64,000 nucleotides of DNA from Kaistia algarum (GTDB taxonomy: Bacteria; Pseudomonadota; Alphaproteobacteria; Rhizobiales; Kaistiaceae). A program made the translations under genes and the position numbers. The notes under the pieces were generated by a model, which did not search any database, had not been told where the DNA came from, and worked only from the letters and a program-made list of their open reading frames with translations. Numbering within the stretch: the first letter of the stretch is position 1; the number at the start of each line of letters is the position of its first letter. Location of the stretch: NCBI RefSeq assembly GCF_026343945.1, contig NZ_JAPKNJ010000001.1, positions 2,604,001 to 2,668,000 on the forward strand, written 5' to 3'. Positions 57,791 to 64,000 of the stretch are shown one piece after another.

Positions 57791-58663
57791 ATGCGCAACG
57801 TCACCATCGAGAACGTCACGGACGTCGTCACCCAGTCCCTGGGCAAGCATCAGGCGATCCCGGCGCGCCAGCGCGAGATCATGACGAGCCTGCTCCATCA
57901 CCTTCATGATTTCTGCCGGGAGGTGAACCTGACCCACCCGGAATTCCTCGCGGCTTGCGACTTCCTGGCCCGCGCCGGCCAGACCTGTTCCGACAAGCGC
58001 CAGGAGTTCATCCTCCTCGCGGATATCGTCGGCGTCGAAGTGCTGGTCGACATGCTCTCCAATCCGATCGCGGGCAGCGAGACGACGTCGACGGTGCTCG
58101 GCCCGTTCTTCCGCGACAACGCCCCGATCCTGCCGAAGGGAGCCTCGACGGTCCAGAAGGCGTTCGACACGCAGGAAACCGTCTATGTCGAGGGCTACAT
58201 CCGCGACGTCGACGGCAAGCCGATCCCGGGCGCCATCGTCGATGTGTGGGAGGACGCGCCGAACGGGCTCTACGAGAACCACGATCCCGACCAGCCGGAC
58301 TATAATCTCCGCGGCCGCTTCGAGAGCGACGAGCACGGTCACTATGCCTTCCGTGCCATCCGCCCCGTGCCCTATCCGATCCCCGGCGACGAGACCGCGG
58401 GCGAGCTGATCCGCTATATGGGGCATCATCAGATGCGTCCGGGACATCTGCACATGATGGTGACCCGCGAAGGCTATCGGCCCCTGATCTCGCAGATCTT
58501 CGACGGCGAAAGCCCCTATCTCGACGAAGACTCGGTCTTCGCCGTCAAGGAGGAGCTGATCGGCGAATTCCGCAAGGCGCCGGCGGGCGCGGACACGGAT
58601 CTCGTGCTGCGGTTCGACTTCACCCTGCCGATCGCCGCCGAGCAGCGCATGGCCGCCGAATAG
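57791..58663 (+). CDS. catA: Intradiol ring-cleavage dioxygenase (catechol/hydroxyquinol 1,2-dioxygenase)
   Basis: This 290-residue iron(III) enzyme cleaves catechol or hydroxyquinol between the hydroxyls to (hydroxy)muconate. The four iron ligands are visible: Tyr161 in APNGLYENHD, Tyr195 in VPYPIPGD, and His219 and His221 in MRPGHLHMM. The N-terminal helical domain (about residues 5-105) contributes to the dimer. TTGAGGAGGAACACC precedes the ATG at 57791. Its YPIPGD text and length are compatible with hydroxyquinol dioxygenases, but the muconate cycloisomerase gene that follows favours catechol. The symbol is therefore provisional. Confidence 0.88.
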   Translation: MRNVTIENVTDVVTQSLGKHQAIPARQREIMTSLLHHLHDFCREVNLTHPEFLAACDFLARAGQTCSDKRQEFILLADIVGVEVLVDMLSNPIAGSETTSTVLGPFFRDNAPILPKGASTVQKAFDTQETVYVEGYIRDVDGKPIPGAIVDVWEDAPNGLYENHDPDQPDYNLRGRFESDEHGHYAFRAIRPVPYPIPGDETAGELIRYMGHHQMRPGHLHMMVTREGYRPLISQIFDGESPYLDEDSVFAVKEELIGEFRKAPAGADTDLVLRFDFTLPIAAEQRMAAE

Positions 58664-58755
58664 CCGGCAACCCGCGACGTCGCGCCCCTGCCGAGGTGCG
58701 GTGTCGCATTCTCTTCCTCCAAGCCGCCATGCATGCGCACACACCAGGGACGATC

Positions 58756-59934
58756 ATGATGCACAAGCCGGACACAGCGGAGCTCGCCTTTCCGGTCTCC
58801 GTTGCCGAGGCGCCGCGGGGCCATGCGATTGCCGCCGTCGAGACGGTCATCGTCGATTGTCCGACCACGCGGCGGCACCGCCTGTCGAACACCGAGATCA
58901 GCGTCCAGTCCTATGTGATCGTGAAGGTGGTCCTCGCGGGCGGCACGGTCGGATATGGCGAGGCGTCGACGCTCGGCGGTCCGCGCTGGGCCGAGGAGAG
59001 TGTCGAGGCGATCAAGGCGAACATCGACACCTATATCGCCCCGGCGATCCGTGGGCGGAGCGCGCTCGATTTCGAGCGCAACGCAATGCTCATGGCCAAG
59101 GCCGCGAACCGCAACAATGCCGCTCGCGCCGGCGTCGATGGCGCGCTGTTCGATGCGGCCGGCAAGGCGCTCGGCCTGCCGGCGAGCCAGTTGCTCGGCG
59201 GCGCGGTCCGCGACCGGATCGAGGTGTTGTGGGCGCTGGCCTCGGGCGATGCGGAACAGGAGATCGAGGAGGCGAAGGCCAAGCTTTCGGCGCGCGAGCA
59301 TCGCCGCTTCAAGATCAAGCTCGGCTTCCATTCGCCCGCCGACGACATGATCCGCCTGGCGAAGATCGCCGAGGCGCTGCCGGGCTGCGAGATCGTCTGC
59401 GACGTCAACCAGGGCTGGACCGAGGCGACCGCCATTCGCTTCCTGCCGCGCCTCGCCGAGCTTGGTGTCGTGCTCATCGAGCAGCCCTTGCGGCCGGGGC
59501 TGATCGCGGCGACGGCGCGCATCGCGGCCCGTAGCGCGATCCCGATCATGATCGATGAAGCGGCGTTCACCGGCCCGGAAATCGTCGCCAATGCCATCGG
59601 CGCCGCCGGCAGCGTCTATTCGCTGAAGCTCGTGAAGAGCGGCGGGTTGCTCAATATGAAGCGCGCCGCGGCAATCGCGCAGGCCTGCGGGCTCGAACTC
59701 TATGGTGGCTGCCTGCTGGAGACCGGCATCGGCGCCGCGGCGCATCTCGCCGTGTTCTCGACGCTGCCGCAGCTCGAATGGGGTTGCGAGCATTTCGGCC
59801 CGAAGATCCTCAAGACCGACCTCACGCAGGGCGAGATCGTCTTTCGGGACTTCCATATCCACTGCCCCACCGGCCCGGGGCTGGGCGTGACCATCGATGA
59901 GGACGTCCTGCGCGCGGCGCGCCGGAAGGGCTGA
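58756..59934 (+). CDS. catB: Muconate cycloisomerase family protein
   Basis: This 392-residue enolase-superfamily enzyme should convert cis,cis-muconate to muconolactone. The catalytic pair Lys186 and Lys188 is in RFKIKLGF, metal ligands are Asp216 (VCDVNQGW), Glu242 (LIEQPL) and Asp267 (MIDEAAF), and the far-side Lys is in SLKLVKSGG. The ATG at 58756 follows AGGGACGATC. It lies 92 bases after the dioxygenase gene and four bases before a GST gene. The dipeptide epimerase and mandelate-racemase branches share the fold, but the catechol context supports CatB. No muconolactone isomerase (catC) is seen beside it. Confidence 0.88.
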   Translation: MMHKPDTAELAFPVSVAEAPRGHAIAAVETVIVDCPTTRRHRLSNTEISVQSYVIVKVVLAGGTVGYGEASTLGGPRWAEESVEAIKANIDTYIAPAIRGRSALDFERNAMLMAKAANRNNAARAGVDGALFDAAGKALGLPASQLLGGAVRDRIEVLWALASGDAEQEIEEAKAKLSAREHRRFKIKLGFHSPADDMIRLAKIAEALPGCEIVCDVNQGWTEATAIRFLPRLAELGVVLIEQPLRPGLIAATARIAARSAIPIMIDEAAFTGPEIVANAIGAAGSVYSLKLVKSGGLLNMKRAAAIAQACGLELYGGCLLETGIGAAAHLAVFSTLPQLEWGCEHFGPKILKTDLTQGEIVFRDFHIHCPTGPGLGVTIDEDVLRAARRKG

Positions 59935-59937
59935 GCC

Positions 59938-60573
59938 ATGCCGCTGCTGCACTGGTCGCCGCGCTCGCCCTATGTCCGCAAGGTGATGGTCACGCTGCAC
60001 GAGAAGGGTCTGGCGGACGAAGTTCGCACCGTCCGGACCCATGCCGACCCGATGATCCCGCATGCAGGGCTGATGCGGCTCAATCCGCTGTCCAAGATCC
60101 CGACGCTCGAACTGGACGACGGCCAGGTGCTGTTCGACAGCCATGTCATCTGCCGCTGGGCCGACGAACAGTCGCAGGCGGGACCGCGCCTGTTTCCGCC
60201 AGGGCCCGGCCAGGTCGAGGCCGAGCGCGACGAGGCTTTGGGAAATGGCCTGCTCGACATCGCGCTCGCTTGGCTGGTGGAGACGCGCATGCGCGCCGAA
60301 GCCCAGCGCTCGGACGAACTGGTGAGCGTCTACCGCCTCAAGCTCGTCCGCATTGCCGACTGGCTCGAGGCGCATGTGCCCGATCTGGAACAGCGCCCGT
60401 TCGACATCGGGCATCTGACGATCGGTGTCGCGCTCGCCTATCTGGATTTCCGGTTCGCCAGCGAGACCTGGCGCGACGGGCGCCCCGCGCTCGCTACCTG
60501 GCACGCCGCATTCAGCGCGCGGGCCTCGGTTCCGCCGACGGCGTTCCGCGACGATCCGCGCCCGGCGGGCTGA
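59938..60573 (+). CDS. Glutathione S-transferase family protein
   Basis: This 211-residue protein has the thioredoxin-like N-terminal domain (LLHWSPRSPYVRKVMVTLHEK, with NPLSKIPTLEL and DSHVICRWADE, the cis-Pro and Glu/Asp-Ser type glutathione site) and a helical C-terminal domain from about residue 90. The Ser in SPRSPYVRK is the likely thiol-activating residue. It is the last gene of the dioxygenase-cycloisomerase operon, occupying the place where a muconolactone isomerase gene might be expected. It could isomerise or detoxify an intermediate with glutathione, but this is inferred only from position. Confidence 0.85.
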   Translation: MPLLHWSPRSPYVRKVMVTLHEKGLADEVRTVRTHADPMIPHAGLMRLNPLSKIPTLELDDGQVLFDSHVICRWADEQSQAGPRLFPPGPGQVEAERDEALGNGLLDIALAWLVETRMRAEAQRSDELVSVYRLKLVRIADWLEAHVPDLEQRPFDIGHLTIGVALAYLDFRFASETWRDGRPALATWHAAFSARASVPPTAFRDDPRPAG

Positions 60574-60582
60574 TCCGCCGCG

Positions 60583-61470
60583 TCATTGCTTGCGGGCGAA
60601 TTTCCGCGTGATGTCCATGAAGTTCATCACCTGTGGCGCGCGGTTGTCGAGCCTCGCGTGCACCGTCAGCGCCGTGCCCGGATTATAGCCGACATAGGGA
60701 CGATAGATGACGCCAGGGCGCTGGGTGCGGCCGACGGATTCCGGGACGACCGACAGGCCGACGCCGACCGAGACGAGGCTGATGGCGCTCTGGAAATCCT
60801 GTGTCAGTTCCAGACCCGCCGGCTTGAAGCCTTCACGCTCGCAGATGCCGAGCACGACATCGGCATAGCTTGGCCGCGGACGGCGTGGATAGAGCACGAA
60901 GGTCTGGTCGGCGAGATCCGTCAGCTGCACCTCGGTCTGGCCCGAGAAACGCGAATTGTCGGGCAAAGCCAGGATGAGACGCTCGCGGCACAGCAATTCG
61001 CGCCGGAACTCCTCGTCCTTCAGCTCGGGCCTCGCCACGGCGATATCGATCTCGCGGCTCACCAGGGCGTGCTGCAATTCGGCGTTGTTCATGGCCGACA
61101 GCGCCAGCTCGACATCGGGATAGAAGGATCGGAAGGACTTGATCAGCGTCGGCAGGAGGCCGTGCGAGGCCGAGCCGACAAAGGCAATGCGGATGCGCCC
61201 GGCGCCGCCCGAGCCGATCAGCTTGGTCTCGCGATAGGCCGCGTCGAGCCGGTCGAGGATCTGACGGGCATGGTCCTGCAGCACCGCTCCGGCCTGCGTC
61301 AGGCGGATCTGGCTGCGGCTGCGGTCGAAAAGCTGGACGCCGAGTTCGGCCTCGAGTGTCGCGATCTGGCGCGACAAAGGCGGCTGCGCCATGTCGAGGC
61401 GTGTCGCCGCGCGGCCGAAATGCAGTTCCTCCGCCACGGCCAGAAAATATTTGAGACGCTTGAACTCCAT
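60583..61470 (-). CDS. LysR-family regulator of the CatM/BenM/CatR type
   Basis: This 295-residue regulator begins MEFKRLKYFLAVAEELHFGR and has AATRLDMAQPPLSRQIATLE, the DNA-binding helix typical of CatR/CatM/BenM proteins; the effector domain starts near GRIRIAFVGSASHGLLP. GGGGAGGACGGG precedes the ATG. It diverges from pcaD across a 145-base gap holding an ATAC-N7-GTAT site, the recognition pattern of CatM/BenM. It ends nine bases from the convergent GST gene. The inducer is probably cis,cis-muconate or a related acid, inferred from homologues. Confidence 0.92.
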   Translation of the reverse strand: MEFKRLKYFLAVAEELHFGRAATRLDMAQPPLSRQIATLEAELGVQLFDRSRSQIRLTQAGAVLQDHARQILDRLDAAYRETKLIGSGGAGRIRIAFVGSASHGLLPTLIKSFRSFYPDVELALSAMNNAELQHALVSREIDIAVARPELKDEEFRRELLCRERLILALPDNSRFSGQTEVQLTDLADQTFVLYPRRPRPSYADVVLGICEREGFKPAGLELTQDFQSAISLVSVGVGLSVVPESVGRTQRPGVIYRPYVGYNPGTALTVHARLDNRAPQVMNFMDITRKFARKQ

Positions 61471-61521
61471 CCCGTCCTCCCCGAGCGGAATGCGATCGAA
61501 GCCGCATCATAGCGCGGTGTG

Positions 61522-61540
61522 TGATACCTTTCAGGTATCA
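61522..61540. promoter_or_regulatory. CatM/BenM-type operator, ATAC-N7-GTAT
   Basis: TGATACCT (61522-61529) and AGGTATCA (61533-61540) are a perfect 8-bp inverted repeat around TTC. Within it, ATAC and GTAT are spaced by seven bases exactly as in CatM/BenM sites. It lies 52 bases before the LysR gene start and 76 bases before pcaD. Confidence 0.75.
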
Positions 61541-61615
61541 GACAACACGTCAGGGCGCATTGTCACCCTTGGTTTCGCGAGGGCTTCCTTGCGGCCCCAC
61601 AGGAGAACGCACTCG

Positions 61616-62407
61616 ATGCTGATGGTTCGCGCGCATGGCACCTGCCTGCATGTGAAGGTGGATGGACCCGTCGGGGCGCCGACGGTCTTGCTGCTGAATT
61701 CGCTCGGAACCGAGCTGCGCATGTGGGACGGGGTCGCCGATGCACTGGCTGGCCCGTTCCGGGTGATCCGCTTCGACAAGCCCGGCCACGGTCTGTCCGA
61801 GGCGGCCGAGCGACCTTATTCCATCCGCCAGCTCGCTGCGTATGCGCTGTCGGTGCTGGATGCGTTCGGCGTCGAGCGTGCCCATGTCGTCGGCCTGTCG
61901 ATCGGCGGGCAGATCGCCATGGCGCTCGCCGATGCGTATCCCCGCCGCATCGACAGGCTGGTCCTGTCGAACACCGCTGCGCGCATCGGCTCGCCGCAGA
62001 TGTGGTCGGACCGCATCGGTGCACTGGAGCGTGGCGGCATCGCGTCGATCGCGGATCCGATCCTTGAGCGCTGGTTCTCCGCCCGCTGGCGACGCGATCA
62101 TCCGGAGGAACTGGCCGGATGGCGGGCGATGCTGACCCGCTGCGATCTCGCGGGGTATCTCGGCTGCTGCGAGGCACTGGCCGGCGCGGACCTGACCGCC
62201 GCCTGCACAGCGATACGGCAACCCGTCCTCGTCATTGCGGGCAGCGAAGATGGTGCCACGCCGCCCGCGTTGGTCCAGTCGACGGCGGCGCTGATCCCGC
62301 AAGCGGCGTTTGTTTGTATCGAGGGCGCCGGCCATCTGCCCTGCATCGAGCAGCCGGATGCGTATCTGCGCCTGCTCAGAGGTTTCCTCGGCGCGCCGAG
62401 CGTTTGA
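61616..62407 (+). CDS. pcaD: 3-oxoadipate enol-lactonase
   Basis: This 263-residue alpha/beta hydrolase should open 3-oxoadipate enol-lactone in the beta-ketoadipate pathway. The nucleophile elbow is GLSIGGQ, the acid is the Asp in GSEDGATPP and the His is in GAGHLPCIEQPD. The N-terminal LLLNSLGTELRMWDG and RFDKPGHGLSE are typical of PcaD. AGGAG at 61601-61605 supports the ATG at 61616. It diverges from the CatM-like regulator gene and is followed by a Liv-type binding protein gene in the same direction. Confidence 0.88.
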   Translation: MLMVRAHGTCLHVKVDGPVGAPTVLLLNSLGTELRMWDGVADALAGPFRVIRFDKPGHGLSEAAERPYSIRQLAAYALSVLDAFGVERAHVVGLSIGGQIAMALADAYPRRIDRLVLSNTAARIGSPQMWSDRIGALERGGIASIADPILERWFSARWRRDHPEELAGWRAMLTRCDLAGYLGCCEALAGADLTAACTAIRQPVLVIAGSEDGATPPALVQSTAALIPQAAFVCIEGAGHLPCIEQPDAYLRLLRGFLGAPSV

Positions 62408-62443
62408 AGGGCGCTGCGCTGCGAGGATCTCCGGCGGCTGGTG

Positions 62444-62459
62444 GGTATCGCAGGATACC
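62444..62459. promoter_or_regulatory. Dyad GGTATC-GCAG-GATACC
   Basis: These perfect 6-bp inverted repeats lie 37 bases after pcaD and 219 bases before the binding-protein start. The half-site is the one in the CatM-type operator but in the opposite order. It may be a regulator site or a small hairpin after pcaD. Apart from a GGCCCGCGGGCC palindrome near 62507, nothing else is seen in the 270-base gap. Confidence 0.4.
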
Positions 62460-62677
62460 TCCCGCGCCATTGCGAGCATCCGGGCCGCCGCCTCTTATCC
62501 ATGGGCAGGCCCGCGGGCCTCGGGAGGATCGACCGCCGTTGCCGGCCCCGCATGCGCGTGGGCCGCGCCTCGGCAGAGGAGGTCGGATCCATAACCCGGG
62601 GATCATACCGAAGCACCTGCCGGCCCATCGACCGGTCCCGGACCGTCGGCCGCATCCACACGGGGGAGGAGACCCAG

Positions 62678-63979
62678 ATGACCGATTTCGCCGCCGATGG
62701 CAGGAAGCCGCGGCCGATGATGATAAGCCGGCGCAGCTTTGGCCGGGCGGCGCTGGCGCTCGGCGCCGCGGCTGCGCTTCCGCGCCTGTCGTTTGCCGCG
62801 GACCGGGTGATCCGTGTCGGCTTCGTCACGCCCCAGACGGGACCGCTCGCCGTCTTCGCCGAGCCCGATGCTTTCGTGCTCGAACAGTTCCGCAAAGGTC
62901 TCGCCGACGGCATCGACATCAATGGCGAGAAATGGGCCGTCGAGATCATCGTCAAGGACAGCCAGTCGAGCTCGAACCGCGCCGCGACCGTGGCACAGGA
63001 GCTGATCTTGAATGACGCGGTGCATATCCTCACCGCAACCTCGACGCCCGACACCACCAATCCTGTCGCCGACCAGGCCGAACTGAACGGCGTCCCCTGC
63101 ATCACCAACGATACGCCCTGGCAGCCGCATTTCTTCGGTCGCGGCGGCGATCCGGCCAAGGGATTCGAGTGGACCAACCACTTCTTCTGGGGCCTTGAGG
63201 ATGTGATCGCCACCTTCACCGGCATCTGGGAGAAGGTGGAGACCAACAAGGTCGTCGGCGCGCTGTGGCCGAACGACCCGGACGGCAATGGCTGGGGCGA
63301 TCCCAAGATGGGCTTTCCCCCGGTTCTCGCCGAGAAGGGCTACAAGCTGGTCGATCCCGGCCGCCATCAGGTGATGTCGGATGATTTCACCGCCCAGATC
63401 ACCGCCTTCAAGAATGCCGGCGTCGAGATCGTGACGGGCGTCGTGCCGCCGCCGGATTTCGCGACCTTCTGGACCCAGGCGGCCCAGCAGGGCTTTCATC
63501 CCAAGGTCGTCACCTTCGGCAAGGCGCTGGAATTCCCGCAGGTGATCTCCAGCCTCGGCGAACGGGGCGACGGCCTCTCCGTGGAAGTGTGGTGGAGCCC
63601 GAGCCACCCCTTCAAGTCCGGCTTTACCGGCCAGTCTTCGAAGGAACTGGCCGACGCTTATGAGACCGCGACCGGCAAGCCCTGGACGATGCCGCTCGCC
63701 TTCAAGCACTCGCTGCTCGAGGTCGTGGTCGACTCGCTGAAGCGGTCCGGCGATCCGACCAAGCCGGAGGCGATCCGCGATGCGATCCGCGCAACGAACT
63801 ACGATTCCATCGTCGGCAAGGTGAACTTCACCACCGGTCCGGTGCCGGGCATCTCCAAGACGCCGCTCGTCGGCGGCCAGTGGTCGGTCGCGGACGGCAA
63901 GCCTCAGCTCGCGATCGTCGAGAACGGCGCCCATCCCGAAATCCCGACCAGCGCCGCGATGCGCCTGATCGGCGGCTGA
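62678..63979 (+). CDS. Liv-type ABC transporter substrate-binding protein with twin-arginine signal
   Basis: This 433-residue periplasmic protein has a twin-arginine signal (ISRRSFGRAALALGAAAALP) with likely cleavage after SFA. The mature part begins RVIRVGFVTPQTGPLAVFAEP and has QELILNDAVHILTATSTPDT, typical of HAAT-family binding proteins. GGGGGAGGAG precedes the ATG at 62678. It follows pcaD and is the first gene of what is probably an importer operon running off the right edge. The catechol-pathway neighbourhood suggests an aromatic acid or ring-cleavage product as ligand. Confidence 0.9.
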   Translation: MTDFAADGRKPRPMMISRRSFGRAALALGAAAALPRLSFAADRVIRVGFVTPQTGPLAVFAEPDAFVLEQFRKGLADGIDINGEKWAVEIIVKDSQSSSNRAATVAQELILNDAVHILTATSTPDTTNPVADQAELNGVPCITNDTPWQPHFFGRGGDPAKGFEWTNHFFWGLEDVIATFTGIWEKVETNKVVGALWPNDPDGNGWGDPKMGFPPVLAEKGYKLVDPGRHQVMSDDFTAQITAFKNAGVEIVTGVVPPPDFATFWTQAAQQGFHPKVVTFGKALEFPQVISSLGERGDGLSVEVWWSPSHPFKSGFTGQSSKELADAYETATGKPWTMPLAFKHSLLEVVVDSLKRSGDPTKPEAIRDAIRATNYDSIVGKVNFTTGPVPGISKTPLVGGQWSVADGKPQLAIVENGAHPEIPTSAAMRLIGG

Positions 63980-64000
63980 CGGCGAACGGGGCTGCCGTCA

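Noticed and set aside
55289..58744. A 1151-residue open frame on the minus strand
   Set aside because: It is antisense to the metal ATPase and dioxygenase genes, which have complete motifs and ribosome sites. Its translation is low-complexity Arg/Ala/Asp text with no domain; the opening follows from high third-position GC.
58516..60504. A 662-residue open frame on the minus strand
   Set aside because: It is antisense to catB and the GST gene, with no recognisable domain and no ribosome site; it is a compositional shadow.
1..64000. tRNA, rRNA, riboswitch, phage, integrase or transposase genes
   Set aside because: I found no cloverleaf, conserved riboswitch core, recombinase motif or terminal inverted repeats that would support any of these; a covariance-model search would be needed to exclude small RNAs.

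Overview
The window looks like chromosomal DNA of an alphaproteobacterium, most likely a member of the Hyphomicrobiales (Rhizobiales). The reasons are high G+C, strong third-position GC bias, many ABC importers paired with sugar-acid and aromatic catabolism, FCD-type GntR and LysR regulators, twin-arginine signals on binding proteins, and a CCCTCACCC...CCCTCTCCC palindromic repeat. The genus cannot be fixed from sequence reading alone. I see no tRNA, rRNA, CRISPR array, insertion sequence or phage gene. Genes are densely packed with many 1-11 base overlaps.

Layout. (1) 1-10.7 kb: a sugar-type (RbsA/RbsC) importer runs into one long operon with an SDR dehydrogenase, a class III CoA-transferase, an enoyl-CoA hydratase, an aldose-epimerase-like protein, a fused family I CoA-transferase, an SMP-30 lactonase and an RraA/HMG-aldolase-like protein. 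It looks like an uncharacterised pathway mixing sugar and CoA-thioester chemistry. A secreted lipase gene (10.7-12.0 kb) converges on it. (2) 12.2-27.8 kb: a nucleoside/nucleobase salvage region. It has a BMP-type nucleoside importer, two tandem nucleoside hydrolases (the second has lost key metal ligands) and a LysR regulator. These are followed by a polyamine-type (PotFGHI-like) importer, a GuaD-like deaminase, an amidohydrolase deaminase, thymidine phosphorylase and a VOC protein. (3) 27.9-31.1 kb: an aldo/keto reductase, 5-dehydro-4-deoxyglucarate dehydratase and uronate dehydrogenase (oxidative uronate pathway).

(4) 31.1-40.4 kb: a GMC oxidoreductase diverges from a second CUT2 sugar importer, followed by glyoxalase I, a GlcD-like D-2-hydroxyacid dehydrogenase and an FCD regulator. 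(5) 40.4-53.2 kb: a nickel-pincer-nucleotide (lar) region. larC-larE-larB make the cofactor. A larA-family racemase ends a Liv-type importer operon that diverges from an aldo/keto reductase, a fuconolactonase-like lactonase and a second aldo/keto reductase. A second FCD regulator sits between. An identical palindrome, TTGTCGTACAA, occurs before both the sugar-importer operon (32.8 kb) and the Liv-larA operon (50.2 kb), suggesting one FCD regulator controls both. A testable reading is that a deoxy-sugar is oxidised through a lactone to a 2-hydroxyacid, which LarA inverts so that the D-specific flavoprotein can oxidise it.

(6) 53.2-57.6 kb: an L,D-transpeptidase lipoprotein, a small membrane protein, and a MerR regulator diverging from a Zn/Cd/Pb P1B-type ATPase behind a 19-bp-spacer promoter. 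(7) 57.8-64 kb: ortho-cleavage genes (intradiol dioxygenase, muconate cycloisomerase, GST), a CatM/BenM-like LysR regulator diverging from pcaD across an ATAC-N7-GTAT operator, and a Liv-type binding protein at the right edge. Three binding-protein genes (19.8, 32.9 and 49-50 kb) are each followed by a perfect 9-16 bp stem-loop before the next transporter gene.
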